A stretch of 64,000 bases of DNA from Propionibacteriaceae bacterium (GCA_031261455.1 JAISJP010000007.1:248001-312000), one strand, 5' to 3'; shown: positions 25,517-39,134, counted from the first letter of the stretch. Notes: generated by a model from the letters alone, not told the origin. Made by a program: numbers and translations.

Positions 25517-26293
25517 TCAACGCAGGTGGACGACGTCACCCGCGGCGAAGGGCGTCACGACTCCGGCGACGTTGACCAGCAACGAGCCCGCCTCGTCTAC
25601 GCCAACTGCAGTGCCCTCGATAAACTCGGTTTCGCTCACCTGCACCCGCACGTCGCGGCCAATGGTGCTGGACAGCGCGGTGTACTCCACGCGAATGTCT
25701 GAGGTGACGTTCCAAGTGCGGTAATAGCGCTCCAACTCGCGCAGCAGGCTTGCCGTCACCACGGACTTGTCGGTCGGCAATCCGGCAAGAGCCAACGACT
25801 TAGCTGTGGGCGTGGGTAGTTCTTCTTGCGACCCACCGATGTTGAGGCCGATGCCGATGACGGCTGCGGAGCCGTCCCCATCGGCGATGATGCCACAGAC
25901 CTTGCCGTCGTCCAACAACACGTCATTTGGCCACTTCAGCTGGACTCGTGGGGCCTGTGTTTCGTCAAGACTGCGAACTGCGGCGGCAACTGCCATGCCC
26001 GCCAAAGCCGACAACCACCCCCACTGCTGGACGGGAACCTTCGGCCTGACAAGGCAACTCATCGCGATGTTTGTGCCGGGCACGTCGATCCACTCCCGAG
26101 TGAAGCGACCTCGACCCTGTGTCTGATGCTCGGCGATGAGTACCGTACCCTCGTCGGCACCGAGCTTGGCGGCGGCGAATAGCTCGGAGTTGGTGGAGAC
26201 AATCTCATCCACAACCGTGATTGAACGCCACATGGTGTCTGGACCGAGGGCCGCAACAACTCGGGCGGCGTCAACTGGAGGAAGAGCAGGCAT
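25517..26293 (-). CDS. birA: Biotin--[acetyl-CoA-carboxylase] ligase
   Basis: 258 residues. Catalytic domain without an N-terminal helix-turn-helix, so an enzyme only, not a repressor. The biotinyl-AMP loop reads QTQGRGRFTREW, with GRGR intact although the following GR is FT. KWPNDV at about 122-127 and GIGLNI are the usual active-site strands, and the C-terminal SH3-like domain is present. It attaches biotin to carboxylase carrier lysines. ATG start; TACGCT 7 nt upstream suggests a leaderless message. Acetyl/propionyl-CoA carboxylase genes, often close by in actinobacteria, are not seen here. Confidence 0.92.
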   Translation of the reverse strand: MPALPPVDAARVVAALGPDTMWRSITVVDEIVSTNSELFAAAKLGADEGTVLIAEHQTQGRGRFTREWIDVPGTNIAMSCLVRPKVPVQQWGWLSALAGMAVAAAVRSLDETQAPRVQLKWPNDVLLDDGKVCGIIADGDGSAAVIGIGLNIGGSQEELPTPTAKSLALAGLPTDKSVVTASLLRELERYYRTWNVTSDIRVEYTALSSTIGRDVRVQVSETEFIEGTAVGVDEAGSLLVNVAGVVTPFAAGDVVHLR

Positions 26294-26395
26294 AGGTTAA
26301 AGCGTACCTTGTGTGCGCCGAAACGCTGCGCGTGAGCCCGCGACAAACTAGCATTGAAACTGCAACTCGATAAGAAGCAGCAAGGAGCTTGATTC

Positions 26396-27142
26396 ATGAG
26401 CGACATCTCTGACATTCTGGCGTCGGTGCCGATTGCCTCATTGGCTAAGCAGTTTGGGGCAACGCAGGCGCAGACAAAGTCGGCGGCCACTACGGCCATC
26501 ACTGGATTGCTAGGCGGGTTGACGCAGAATGCGTCCAGCACGTCCGGGGCCGAGGCGCTGATGTCGGCGTTGGGTCAGCATGCTGGAACTGGTTCGCTGC
26601 TGAGTGCGGGCACGCAACTGGCAGCTAACGCAATCGACACCACCGATGGAGCCAAGATTGTGCAGCACGCACTCGGGGCTGATGTCAGCACGGTGGCGAC
26701 GGCGCTGTCATCCAAGACTGGGGCGGACAAGTCGCTCCTGAGTCAACTGTTGCCCTATCTCGCGCCCGTCGTCATGGCCTACCTAGCCAACAAGGCGTTC
26801 GGCAAGGGCGGGACCAGCAGCACCAGTGCGGGTGCTATTGGGGGCATTTTGGGCGCGATCTTGGTGGGCAGTGGTTCGTCGTCAAGCAACGGACTGGGCG
26901 ACCTGCTGGGCGGCATCTTGGGTGGCAGCACGTCGTCCAAGAAGTCGACATCCAGCAACGGACTGGGCGATCTGTTTGGCACGCTCTTCGGCACTGAAGC
27001 CCCTGCTACGCCAAAGACAACCAAGAAGACCACCTCGACGACCAGCAAGAAGACTACGAATACAACCAAGAAGTCAACGACCACGGCATCGTCCAAGTCC
27101 AGCGGCGGTCTGCTGGACACCATCATTGACGCCCTGACGTAG
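26396..27142 (+). CDS. DUF937 domain protein
   Basis: 248 residues. Residues about 1-170 match the DUF937 type: SIASLAKQFGAT-like start, a helical Ala/Thr-rich core, then LLSQLLPYLAPVVMAYLA and Gly/Ser-rich segments with duplicated SSSNGLGDLLGGILGG and SSNGLGDLFGTLFG units. The C-terminal about 50 residues are almost only Thr, Lys and Ser (TKKTTSTTSKKTTNTTKK), a basic disordered tail. No enzymatic motif. AAGGAG lies 9 nt before the ATG. Homologues are annotated only as DUF937, so I assign no function. Between birA (divergent) and maf. Confidence 0.8.
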   Translation: MSDISDILASVPIASLAKQFGATQAQTKSAATTAITGLLGGLTQNASSTSGAEALMSALGQHAGTGSLLSAGTQLAANAIDTTDGAKIVQHALGADVSTVATALSSKTGADKSLLSQLLPYLAPVVMAYLANKAFGKGGTSSTSAGAIGGILGAILVGSGSSSSNGLGDLLGGILGGSTSSKKSTSSNGLGDLFGTLFGTEAPATPKTTKKTTSTTSKKTTNTTKKSTTTASSKSSGGLLDTIIDALT

Positions 27143-27183
27143 GGACACTGCCGGAGTTCCAAGACACGCGATAGGCTTGGGTC

Positions 27184-27870
27184 GTGCGAATTATCTTGGG
27201 GTCGGGCAGTCCGGCACGACTGACGACGTTGCGTTCTGCGGGGCTACAGCCTGAGGTGCTGGTGTCTGATGTGGACGAAGACGCCATCACTGCGCCCAAC
27301 ACTCCCCTGCTCACGCTGGCTTTGGCGCTGGCAAAGGGCGAGGCGGTGTTGCAGGCTCTTGCTGGAGTCAGCTCAGGTTCGGGCCTGACGTCGGGGCCGT
27401 TGTCAGGCCTGTTGTCGGGCCTGTTGTCGGGCCGGGCAGTTGAGCCAACCATCGTGATTGCCTGCGACACGTTGCTGGAGATGGACGGACGTTCCCACGG
27501 CAAGCCGGGCACCATCGAGATCGCGCTAGACCGGCTCAAGAGCATGAGCGGTGGCGTCGGCGAACTGCATACGGGGCACTTCGTAGCCTATCTGCCGTCC
27601 GGCGTGGCCGAGATGGGCGACATTCGCACCAGCACGCGAGTGGCGACCACCACGGTGCATTTTGCTCAGATGAGCAAGGCTGATATCGACTGGTACGCTG
27701 CCGCCGGAGAACCGCTGCATGTGGCCGGGTCGTTCACCATCGATGGTTATGGGGGTCCGTTCATTGAGCGCATTGAGGGTGATCCGCACAACGTGGTGGG
27801 TATCTCGCTGCCGCTAGTGCGCACGATGTTGCTCGACCTCGGCGTCGAGTGGCCTCAGTTATTCGCCTAG
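27184..27870 (+). CDS. maf: Maf family nucleotide pyrophosphatase
   Basis: 228 residues, slightly long for the family. N-terminal ILGSGSPARLTTLRSAGL, the acidic VSDVDEDA, CDTLLEMDGR and the C-terminal SFTIDGYGGPFIERIEGDPHNVVG all belong to Maf, which hydrolyses non-canonical nucleoside triphosphates. Between the first helix and the catalytic strand there is an extra loop made of a repeated LSGL unit (about residues 62-80), which accounts for the extra length. GTG start with TAGGCT 6 nt upstream: leaderless. Its stop overlaps that of hemolysin III by 4 bp. Confidence 0.92.
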   Translation: MRIILGSGSPARLTTLRSAGLQPEVLVSDVDEDAITAPNTPLLTLALALAKGEAVLQALAGVSSGSGLTSGPLSGLLSGLLSGRAVEPTIVIACDTLLEMDGRSHGKPGTIEIALDRLKSMSGGVGELHTGHFVAYLPSGVAEMGDIRTSTRVATTTVHFAQMSKADIDWYAAAGEPLHVAGSFTIDGYGGPFIERIEGDPHNVVGISLPLVRTMLLDLGVEWPQLFA

Positions 27871-28607
27871 CGAATTGCTAGGAAGATGGCCACCCAGTGC
27901 AGGACAGCGGCAACCACCGTGCAGGCATGGAATATTTCGTGGTAGCCAAAGAATGCGGGAGCGGGGTCCGGCCACTTCTTGGCGTAGACGACTGCGCCTA
28001 GGGTGTAGACGAGGCCACCGACCAACAGCAGGATGGGGATCGTGGGGCCAGAGTTGATCCAGAAGCTCGGCATCCAGCCGATGGCGATCCAGCCCATGCC
28101 CACATAGAGGCCGGCTTGCACCCAGCGTGGCGTCTTCAGGGCAAATGCGCCCAGGATCACGCCCAGTGCGGCGATTCCCCAGGCGAGACTCACCAACACC
28201 ACCCGGTTAGCACCACCCAGCAAGCCGATTGCCAGCGGCGTGTAGGTACCAGCGATGAAGATGAAGATGTTGGAGTGGTCCATCTGTTGCAGCACTCTGT
28301 CGCGACGCTGATTCCACATGCCCAGGTGATAGACGGCGCTCACGCCGAACAACAGCAAGCCGCTGGCCAGATACACGGACACTGCCGCAATCTGGGCCGC
28401 GCCCCGCGAATAGAAGATTAGCGCCAGGCCGCCAGCGAGGCTGAGCAGCGTCATGGCTGCATGCGATACTCCACGTAGGCGCGGTTTGTCGGCGTCCATA
28501 TACTCCTCATCGACGTTGCCAGGGGCAGTCTCGGGCGGGACTTGCTCCGCACTCAGAGTTGATTCTTGGACTAGGGGTTCGGTCGCTTCTGCGACAACTG
28601 CACTCAC
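27867..28607 (-). CDS. Hemolysin III/PAQR family membrane protein
   Basis: About 246 residues with seven hydrophobic spans. PAQR signature residues are visible: RLRGVSHAAMT at the first span, SAVYHLGMWN, MDHSNIFIFIAGTYTPLA and, in the last span, GYHEIFHACTVVAAVLHW; these His/Asp/Ser residues form the putative metal-dependent hydrolase site. The role in bacteria is unsettled; true haemolysis is doubtful. I place the start at GTG 28607, since TACCGT lies 7 nt upstream inside a perfect palindrome; the frame is open to 28643. Divergent from a cis-prenyltransferase, the same arrangement as Rv1085c-Rv1086. Confidence 0.88.
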   Translation of the reverse strand: MSAVVAEATEPLVQESTLSAEQVPPETAPGNVDEEYMDADKPRLRGVSHAAMTLLSLAGGLALIFYSRGAAQIAAVSVYLASGLLLFGVSAVYHLGMWNQRRDRVLQQMDHSNIFIFIAGTYTPLAIGLLGGANRVVLVSLAWGIAALGVILGAFALKTPRWVQAGLYVGMGWIAIGWMPSFWINSGPTIPILLLVGGLVYTLGAVVYAKKWPDPAPAFFGYHEIFHACTVVAAVLHWVAIFLAIR

Positions 28608-28608
28608 G

Positions 28609-28630
28609 TAACCTACGGTACCGTAGGTTA
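28609..28630. promoter_or_regulatory. Perfect 22-bp palindrome over the hemolysin III promoter
   Basis: TAACCTACGGT followed directly by its reverse complement. It begins 1 bp from the GTG at 28607 and contains the TACCGT box that would serve as the -10 of a leaderless message. Its size and symmetry suit a TetR-type repressor dimer. The promoter box of the divergent uppS-like gene lies 45 bp away, outside the site. Confidence 0.65.
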
Positions 28631-28686
28631 GTAGAGCCACCAAATCACTTGACCAGAAAATGCGAGGCGAGCACTAGACTGAGCAC

Positions 28687-29556
28687 ATGCGATTGGGGTC
28701 TTTGGCGAACTCAAACAACGCGATCGTGCGTTTCTTGATCCCAACGCGCGATCACGTGGATGTTGACATGCCCTCGTCTTGGCAGTTGCCGGTGCCCTCC
28801 GCGATCTACTCGCTGTATGAGAGACGACTGCGGGACTCGCTGGACTGCAACGCCCTGCCCCACCATGTGGCGGTGTTGGCTGACGGCAACCGCCGCTGGG
28901 CACGACAGAACGCCCCCGGTCAGCCGCTGGTGGCGGGCTACAAGGCTGGAGCAGCCAAGCTCACCGAGTTTGTATCGTGGTGCGCGGAGTTGGGCATCAG
29001 CAACGTCACCCTGTGGGTGTTGAGCACCGACAACCTCACCCGTTCTGCAGACGAGGAACTCACTCCCCTGCTCGACGTGATCGCCACACTGGTGCATAGA
29101 TTGGCCGAAAACCCCACCTATCAGGTGCGGGTTGTGGGCGACTTAGACCTGTTGCCGCGCCCTGTTGCCGAGCGACTGCGCACCGCGCAGGAGTGGTCTG
29201 CAGAACACTCGGGCATCGCCGTCAACGTCGCGATCGCCTATGGGGGACGCCACGAACTGCGGGATGCTGTCAGCAACCTGCTGCGAGAAGAGTCCGCCAA
29301 GGGCACGTCGCTCACCGACTTGGCGGAGACACTGAGTGTGGCCCAGATCGAGGAGCACCTGTACACCAAGGGACAGCCCGACCCCGACCTGATCATTCGC
29401 ACTAGCGGCGAACAACGTCTCTCCGGCTTCATGCTGTGGCAGAGCGCGCACTCTGAGTTCTACTTTTGCGACGCCCTCTGGCCCGATTTCCGTCGCGTCG
29501 ACTTTTATCGCGCCCTACGCTCCTACGCCCAGCGCGAACGTCGCTTCGGTAAGTAG
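28687..29556 (+). CDS. uppS: Isoprenyl transferase (cis-prenyl diphosphate synthase), Rv1086-like
   Basis: 289 residues. The catalytic Asp loop VLADGNRRWAR (about 74-84), the LWVLSTDNLTR segment and the C-terminal IRTSGEQRLSGFMLWQSAHSE are strongly conserved in cis-prenyltransferases. Similarity of the N-terminal IYSLYERRLRDSL and the hemolysin III neighbour points to the Rv1086 type, which makes short Z,E-farnesyl diphosphate rather than the long undecaprenyl chain. Product length is therefore inferred and the symbol is generic. ATG 28687 has TAGACT 6 nt upstream (leaderless); ATG 28768 would match the mycobacterial start better and is the alternative. Confidence 0.9.
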   Translation: MRLGSLANSNNAIVRFLIPTRDHVDVDMPSSWQLPVPSAIYSLYERRLRDSLDCNALPHHVAVLADGNRRWARQNAPGQPLVAGYKAGAAKLTEFVSWCAELGISNVTLWVLSTDNLTRSADEELTPLLDVIATLVHRLAENPTYQVRVVGDLDLLPRPVAERLRTAQEWSAEHSGIAVNVAIAYGGRHELRDAVSNLLREESAKGTSLTDLAETLSVAQIEEHLYTKGQPDPDLIIRTSGEQRLSGFMLWQSAHSEFYFCDALWPDFRRVDFYRALRSYAQRERRFGK

Positions 29557-29678
29557 GCCACACTGGCCCCGCGAATATCCATTCGCAGCAAGTCTTAGGC
29601 AACGAGGCGGCTGCCCCCTTACTCAGAGCAAGCAAAACCCAAATCTGGGTTCCTGAGCAATATCACCTGCTTAAACGC

Positions 29679-29722
29679 AGATACTGCGGCTGCGCCCCCA
29701 CAGGAGCACAACCGCAGTATCT
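29679..29722 (-). terminator. Terminator of the rpoBC operon
   Basis: Arms AGATACTGCGG (29679-29689) and CCGCAGTATCT (29712-29722) are perfect complements 20 bp after the rpoC stop. The U-run is weak (TGCGTTT). A smaller hairpin AACCCA/TGGGTT at about 29637-29652 may serve uppS on the other strand. Confidence 0.7.
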
Positions 29723-29742
29723 ACATGTAGACAGATGAATCC

Positions 29743-33639
<3,897 letters not shown>

Positions 33640-33738
33640 AGTAGTTCTCTTTACTTCTAGTCTCTAGAAATCTTGCAAGTTTGGTGTGAGTTATTGGCGC
33701 TGACGCGTCTTGTGCAGATTAGTGAAGAAGCCTCGGGC

Positions 33739-36700
33739 TTACATGTCGTCGAAGGCAGGGTACGAATCAGAGCCGGGACGACGCCCGATGCCGAACTCTT
33801 CGCCGGCACTGCGGTAGTCGTCTTCAGTTTCTTTCAGCTCGACCACCGTGCCGGTCTCGTCCAGCACGTCCACGTTCAGGCAGAGGCTCTTCATCTCTTT
33901 GAGGAGCACCTTGAACGACTCGGGCGTGCCCGGATCGGGGATGTTCTCGCCCTTGACGATGGCCTCGTACACCTTGACGCGGCCGGCCGTGTCGTCGGAC
34001 TTGACGGTAAGCATCTCCTGCAGCGCCCAAGCGGCACCGTAAGCCTCAAGGGCCCACACTTCCATCTCACCGAAACGCTGACCACCGAACTGGGCCTTGC
34101 CGCCCAACGGCTGCTGGGTAATCATAGAGTAGGGGCCAGTGGAGCGTGCGTGAATCTTGTCGTCCACCAAGTGGTGCAACTTCAGCATGTACATGTAGCC
34201 GACGCCGACCCTCTCTGGGTACGGCTCGCCGGAGCGACCGTCGAACAACTGGGCCTTGCCGTCGCCGTCAACCATGCGCTCGCCGTCGCGGTTAGGCAGG
34301 CCGTGAGCCAGCAGGCCACCAATCTCATTCTCGGTAGCACCGTCGAACACGGGCGTAGCCAAGTTGGTGTCAGGGGCCACATACTCAAGGCCGACGCTGC
34401 GCAGGTGCTGCGCCCACTCGTCATCCACATCGCTGATGTCCCAACCGGAGTGAGCGATCCAGCCGAGGTGGTTTTCAAGCACCTGGCCCACGTTCATACG
34501 GCTAGGCACGCCCAGCGGGTTGAGCACGATGTCAACGGGGGTGCCGTCCGGCAGGAACGGCATGTCCTCAAGCGGCAGGATCTTGGAGATGACGCCCTTG
34601 TTGCCGTGACGACCGGCGAGCTTGTCGCCCTCTTGTACCTTGCGCTTGGACGCAACGTAGACGCGCACCAACTGGTTGACGCCTGCGGGCAGGTCGTCGC
34701 CTTCGGAGCCGTCGGGCTTCTTGGCCTCAAAGACACGCACGCCGATGATGGTGCCGGACTCGCCGTGGGGCACCTTGAGGGACGTGTCACGCACCTCGCG
34801 GGCCTTCTCGCCGAAGATGGCACGCAGCAGACGCTCTTCAGGGGTTAGCTCGGTTTCGCCCTTCGGGGTGACCTTGCCGACCAGAATGTCGCCCGTGGTA
34901 ACCTCGGCGCCGACGCGAATAACGCCGCGCTCGTCGAGGTTGGCGAGCATGTCGTCGGAGATGTTGGGGATGTCCCGCGTGATCTCCTCAGCGCCCAACT
35001 TGGTGTCGCGGGCGTCAACCTCATGCTCCTCGATGTGGATCGAGGTGAGCAGGTCGTCCTGCACCACACGCTGGCTGAGGATGATGGCATCCTCGTAGTT
35101 CAGGCCTTCCCAAGGCATGAACGCCACCAGCAGGTTGCGGCCAAGCGCGAGTTCGCCCTGGTCGGTGCAGGGACCGTCGGCCAACGGCTGACGCGTCTCG
35201 ACGTGCTGACCGGCCACCACCATGGGGCGCTGGTTTACACAGGTGCCCGCGTTGGAGCGCACAAACTTGTCCAGACGATGCGTCACGTAGGTGCCGTCGT
35301 CGTAAGCCATGTCGATGTAGTCGGCAGTGACGGCGACGACGGTGCCTGGCTTGGCAGCCAAGGTGACATCGCCCACGTCCACGGCGGCGCGGTATTCCAT
35401 GCCGGTGCCGACGTACGGGGCTTCGTTGCGGAGCAACGGCACCGCCTGGCGCTGCATGTTGGCGCCCATGAGTGCGCGGGATGCGTCGTCGTGCTCAAGG
35501 AAGGGGATGAGCGCGGTGGCAACGGAGACCATCTGGCGTGGAGACACGTCCATGTAGTCCACGTTGGCAGGCGGCACCGTGTCCACGTCGCCGTGCTTCA
35601 TGCGCACCAGCACGCCGTCTTCGGTGAACTTGCCCTTGTCATCCATCTTGGCGTTGGCCTGGGCGATGACGTAGCGGTCCTCTTCGTCGGCGCTAAGGTA
35701 GTCGATCTGGTCGGTGACACGACCGTCGATGACCTTGCGGTAAGGCGTCTCGATGAAGCCAAACGAGTTGACCTTGGCAAAGCTTGCCAAGCAGCCGATG
35801 AGGCCGATGTTCGGGCCTTCAGGAGTCTCAATTGGGCACATACGGCCGTAGTGAGACGTGTGAACGTCACGCACCTCCATACCTGCGCGGTCGCGGCTCA
35901 GACCGCCAGGGCCCAGCGCGGACAGGCGGCGCTTGTGCGTCAACTCGGCGAGCGGGTTGTTCTGGTCCATGAACTGCGAGAGCTGCGAAGTGCCGAAGAA
36001 CTCCTTCAGCGCGGCGGTGACCGGGCGAATGTTCACCAAGCTCATCGGGGTGATGGCCTCGATGTCCTGCGTGGTCATGCGGTCGCGCACCACGCGCTCC
36101 ATGCGGCTGAGACCGGTGCGAAGCTGGTTCTGGATCAGCTCACCCACCGTGCGCAGACGACGGTTGCCGAAGTGGTCAATGTCGTCAGTCTCGATGGGCT
36201 TGCCGTCGATGCTGTCCAGTCCGGCGTGCATGGCACAGATGTACTTGATGGCGGCAACCAGATCGACCTCGGTGAGGATGTGATCGGCAGACGGCACGCT
36301 CAGGCCGAGCTTCTTGTTGATCTTGTAGCGACCAACCTTGGCCAGATCGTAACGCTTCGGGTTGAAGTAGTAGTTCTCGATGAGGCTCGACGCGGCATCC
36401 TTGGTGGGAGGCTCGCCGGGACGCATCTTGCGGAAGATGTCGACCAGCGCCTCGTCCTGCGTGGTGACGTGGTCCTTTTCGAGAGTGGCGCGAATGGACT
36501 CGAACTCGCCGAACTCCTCAAGAATGCGAGCCTCGGTCCAACCGAGAGCCTTGAGCAGCACGGTGACGTTCTGCTTGCGCTTGCGGTCCAGACGCACGCC
36601 AACGGTGTCACGCTTGTCGATCTCGAACTCCAGCCAAGCGCCACGCGACGGGATGACCTTGCAGGTGAAGATGTCACGGTCGCTCGTCTTGTCCGGGGTC

Positions 36701-37266
36701 TGCTCGAAGTAGACGCCTGGGCTACGCACCAGCTGCGACACGACGACACGCTCGGTGCCGGCGATCACGAAAGTGCCCTTGGGGGTCATCAACGGGAAGT
36801 CACCCATGAAGACCGTCTGGCTCTTGATCTCGCCGGTCTCGTTGTTGTTGAACTCGGCGGTGACGTAGAGCTGCGCGGCGTAGGTTTCGTCGCGGTCCTT
36901 GCACTCCTCGATGTTGCGCTTCGGATCGAGGAAGCGCGGGCGGGAGAAGCTGAGGCTCATAGTCTCAGCAAAGTCTTCAATTGGGGAGATCTCCTCGAAG
37001 ACCTCTTCCAAACCGGAGCGGACATTGACGTCCTCTCCTTCGGCAAAGCGGCGGTCCTGGCGCTCTTTCCAAGCGTCGGCTCCGTCGGCCCAAGGCCAAC
37101 CAATAAGAGAACCGGTCAACCATTCATAAGATTCGGTCTGCAGCGCGAGAAGATTGGGAACCTCCATCGGTTCATCAATCTTGGCGAATGAGACTCGACC
37201 GCTCTTTGAGATGGCTTTAGTGTTCTTCGAAGAGGTGCGTGACGCGGCCAAAATCTGTCCTTCCAA
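33739..37266 (-). CDS. rpoB: DNA-directed RNA polymerase subunit beta
   Basis: 1175 residues. The rifampicin-binding segment reads [21 protein letters not shown] with no recognised resistance change; AE in place of SG after NNPL is natural variation. Conserved [37 protein letters not shown] and [11 protein letters not shown] blocks are present. TTG start (TTG GAA GGA CAG, giving [10 protein letters not shown]), matching the unusual N-terminus of many actinobacterial RpoB proteins. It is transcribed with rpoC from a good promoter about 80 bp upstream and is separated from rplJL by the ATP-grasp gene, whereas many genomes have rplL directly followed by rpoB or by short genes. Confidence 0.99.
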   Translation of the reverse strand: MEGQILAASRTSSKNTKAISKSGRVSFAKIDEPMEVPNLLALQTESYEWLTGSLIGWPWADGADAWKERQDRRFAEGEDVNVRSGLEEVFEEISPIEDFAETMSLSFSRPRFLDPKRNIEECKDRDETYAAQLYVTAEFNNNETGEIKSQTVFMGDFPLMTPKGTFVIAGTERVVVSQLVRSPGVYFEQTPDKTSDRDIFTCKVIPSRGAWLEFEIDKRDTVGVRLDRKRKQNVTVLLKALGWTEARILEEFGEFESIRATLEKDHVTTQDEALVDIFRKMRPGEPPTKDAASSLIENYYFNPKRYDLAKVGRYKINKKLGLSVPSADHILTEVDLVAAIKYICAMHAGLDSIDGKPIETDDIDHFGNRRLRTVGELIQNQLRTGLSRMERVVRDRMTTQDIEAITPMSLVNIRPVTAALKEFFGTSQLSQFMDQNNPLAELTHKRRLSALGPGGLSRDRAGMEVRDVHTSHYGRMCPIETPEGPNIGLIGCLASFAKVNSFGFIETPYRKVIDGRVTDQIDYLSADEEDRYVIAQANAKMDDKGKFTEDGVLVRMKHGDVDTVPPANVDYMDVSPRQMVSVATALIPFLEHDDASRALMGANMQRQAVPLLRNEAPYVGTGMEYRAAVDVGDVTLAAKPGTVVAVTADYIDMAYDDGTYVTHRLDKFVRSNAGTCVNQRPMVVAGQHVETRQPLADGPCTDQGELALGRNLLVAFMPWEGLNYEDAIILSQRVVQDDLLTSIHIEEHEVDARDTKLGAEEITRDIPNISDDMLANLDERGVIRVGAEVTTGDILVGKVTPKGETELTPEERLLRAIFGEKAREVRDTSLKVPHGESGTIIGVRVFEAKKPDGSEGDDLPAGVNQLVRVYVASKRKVQEGDKLAGRHGNKGVISKILPLEDMPFLPDGTPVDIVLNPLGVPSRMNVGQVLENHLGWIAHSGWDISDVDDEWAQHLRSVGLEYVAPDTNLATPVFDGATENEIGGLLAHGLPNRDGERMVDGDGKAQLFDGRSGEPYPERVGVGYMYMLKLHHLVDDKIHARSTGPYSMITQQPLGGKAQFGGQRFGEMEVWALEAYGAAWALQEMLTVKSDDTAGRVKVYEAIVKGENIPDPGTPESFKVLLKEMKSLCLNVDVLDETGTVVELKETEDDYRSAGEEFGIGRRPGSDSYPAFDDM

Positions 37267-37345
37267 ACAAGCCCCAAACGGGTTTTACGCACACCTATCC
37301 GCCCGCGTCAAATCGCACGGCGAAGATAAGGATATGCAAACATTA

Positions 37346-37374
37346 ACTATAGTACGCAGAACGCGCACACGCAA
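37346..37374 (-). promoter_or_regulatory. Housekeeping sigma promoter of rpoBC
   Basis: On the minus strand: TTGCGT (complement of 37369-37374), exactly 17 bp, then TATAGT (complement of 37346-37351). The predicted start near 37339 gives a leader of about 70 nt to the TTG of rpoB. It lies in the 233-bp gap between the ATP-grasp gene and rpoB. Confidence 0.7.
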
Positions 37375-37499
37375 CTAGAAATAGCTAGTCATCCCTGGCA
37401 GCACCGCCAGTAAGCTGCTAAGGCCCTCGGAGTTAGCGGGACAGGCGCTCAACCATCGGCTCTTAACTACTTACGATGATACCCGCCCTGCGCGCAGTG

Positions 37500-38633
37500 T
37501 CAAGCTTTTTGGAGCAGACCACCAAGATATCGGGCCACGGCACGCGCCGCAGGAAGGGGCACCACAGCCTCCACAGCCGAGTTGTAGTTTGTGTTGGTGT
37601 TGACGTCATAGGTAACCAGACGGCCGTCAGCGGTCTCAATGAACTCGATCCCGGCGATGGCAATGTGGTGTTCGGCCAAGAACGCCTCGTAGGCACCGAT
37701 GATTGGATGGTCGAACCCTTCGCGCCACGAGAACAGCGAAGCTCCCGTGCTGGGTGCAGGTGCCAAGTCAGCCGGGCAGAACTCTAACGAAGCGGGCACC
37801 ACTTGAATGGGTGCGAGCGGGGCGGATACCACTGGCGCTGGTACGGTCAGTGGCGCAGGAACCGGCGCAAACACCGGCCCCGGTACCGAGTCTGCAGGGC
37901 AAAACTCCAGCGATGTGGCGCCGGGCACCAGGAAAGGATCGATCTCACAGGCATCGGCGGGGCAAAGCTGGAAGCCTCCCCGCGTGGTATCCACCTTGAC
38001 GGCGTAGAGGAACTTGCCGCCAATAAACTCGGCGCGCGTGATGAACCCGTCCGACGGGGGCACATACTCCTGGAGCAGTTCAATGCCATCGACGGGGGCA
38101 TCGTAGTCGGGCGAATCGAGATACGCACGCAACGCCCCATGCGAGTCGAACCTGCGCACCCCCAACCCCTTGCCACCTTGATTGTGCTTCAGGATGAACG
38201 GGGCGTCGAAGCCTTGCGCGGTCTGCCACAGGTCGTCTGGCCCAAAGACGGCGACCGTGCGCGGAACAGCGATGCCCGCCCGATGCAGGGCGACGAGTTG
38301 TGCCACCTTGGACACTTCAAGTTCCAGCACGCTGCGTCCGTTGACTGTGGGCGCGCCCCACAACTCCAGCCAACTGAGCACCGAGCGGGTGAGGTCTTTG
38401 GATATTTCATGCCCACGCGTGTGCGAAGACGCGCTGAACCGGGACCAAAACACTCCTGGAGGCGGAACCTGGTCAAGGTCGAGCACCCCGCCGGTAACTT
38501 GCCACTCGATCAGCGGCACCCCCTCGGCAGCGAACGCCTCCACAAACGGAGGCAGCCATGACGGATTCTCATGAAGCACATAGACCGCTGGCTGACCACC
38601 CGGCGCCACTGGAAATAGGGTCTCGTCAGACAT
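37500..38633 (-). CDS. ATP-grasp ligase-like protein (RimK-type) with internal CPAD-repeat insertion
   Basis: 377 residues. ATP-grasp features: APFILKHNQGGKGLGVRRF (nucleotide-binding lysine and glycine loop, about 145-163), LLQEYVPPSDGFITRAEFIGGKF and, near the C-terminus, EFIETADGRLVTYDVNTNTNYN for the metal-binding strand. The overall type resembles RimK-like amino acid/peptide ligases; substrates are unknown. Between the two halves, residues about 225-310 carry an insertion: GGFQLCPADACE is native to relatives, then two copies of SLEFCPAD are separated by a Pro/Val/Ala-rich linker. TGAGGAG is 6 nt before the ATG. It sits just after the rplL terminator and before rpoB. Confidence 0.8.
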   Translation of the reverse strand: MSDETLFPVAPGGQPAVYVLHENPSWLPPFVEAFAAEGVPLIEWQVTGGVLDLDQVPPPGVFWSRFSASSHTRGHEISKDLTRSVLSWLELWGAPTVNGRSVLELEVSKVAQLVALHRAGIAVPRTVAVFGPDDLWQTAQGFDAPFILKHNQGGKGLGVRRFDSHGALRAYLDSPDYDAPVDGIELLQEYVPPSDGFITRAEFIGGKFLYAVKVDTTRGGFQLCPADACEIDPFLVPGATSLEFCPADSVPGPVFAPVPAPLTVPAPVVSAPLAPIQVVPASLEFCPADLAPAPSTGASLFSWREGFDHPIIGAYEAFLAEHHIAIAGIEFIETADGRLVTYDVNTNTNYNSAVEAVVPLPAARAVARYLGGLLQKA

Positions 38634-38655
38634 TGGGGCTCCTCACATAACAAAA

Positions 38656-38696
38656 CAGGCGACTGCCGCCCCAGTATATGGGACAGCAGTCGCCTG
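38656..38696 (-). terminator. Terminator after rplJ-rplL
   Basis: Arms CAGGCGACTGC (38656-38666) and GCAGTCGCCTG (38686-38696) are perfect, followed on the minus strand by TTTTGTT. Located between rplL and the ATP-grasp gene. A smaller hairpin (CGCCCAG/CTGGGCG) lies nearer rplL at about 38712-38730. Confidence 0.85.
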
Positions 38697-38738
38697 CTTG
38701 GTCAGTTTGCTCGCCCAGTAAACCTGGGCGCGTCAGAC

Positions 38739-39134
38739 TTACTTGAAGCTGACCTTGGCGCCGGCGGCCTCGAGGACCTCCTTGGCGTGGGCAGCGGCTT
38801 CCTTGGTGGCGTGCTCCAGAACGATCTTCGGAGCGGCCTCGACCAGATCCTTGGCCTCCTTGAGGCCGAGGTTGGTGAGGGCGCGCACCTCCTTGATGAC
38901 CTGGATCTTCTTGTCGCCAGCGTCGTCGAGAACGACGTCAACATCGCTCTTCTCTTCGGGGGCGTCGGCAGCCTCAGCGGAAGCGCCGGGGGCGGCAACC
39001 GCAGCCACAGCAACCGGAGCGGCGGCCTTCACGTCGAAGGTCTCCTCGAACAGCTTCACGAACTCGGAAAGCTCGATCAGCGTCATCTCCTTGAAAGCCT
39101 CAAGCAACTCTTCAGTGGTGAGCTTCTTAGCCAT
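38739..39134 (-). CDS. rplL: 50S ribosomal protein L7/L12
   Basis: 131 residues. N-terminal dimerisation segment ([26 protein letters not shown]), an Ala/Gly hinge ([17 protein letters not shown]) and the C-terminal factor-binding domain with [25 protein letters not shown]. It forms the stalk that recruits translation GTPases. AGGAGAACAAACA before the ATG is a clear ribosome-binding site. 27 bp after rplJ, terminated by the hairpin at 38656-38696. Standard and certain. Confidence 0.98.
   Translation of the reverse strand: MAKKLTTEELLEAFKEMTLIELSEFVKLFEETFDVKAAAPVAVAAVAAPGASAEAADAPEEKSDVDVVLDDAGDKKIQVIKEVRALTNLGLKEAKDLVEAAPKIVLEHATKEAAAHAKEVLEAAGAKVSFK

Noticed and set aside
35023..37191. Plus-strand open frame of 722 codons opposite rpoB
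   Set aside because: Antisense shadow; low-complexity translation without any domain.
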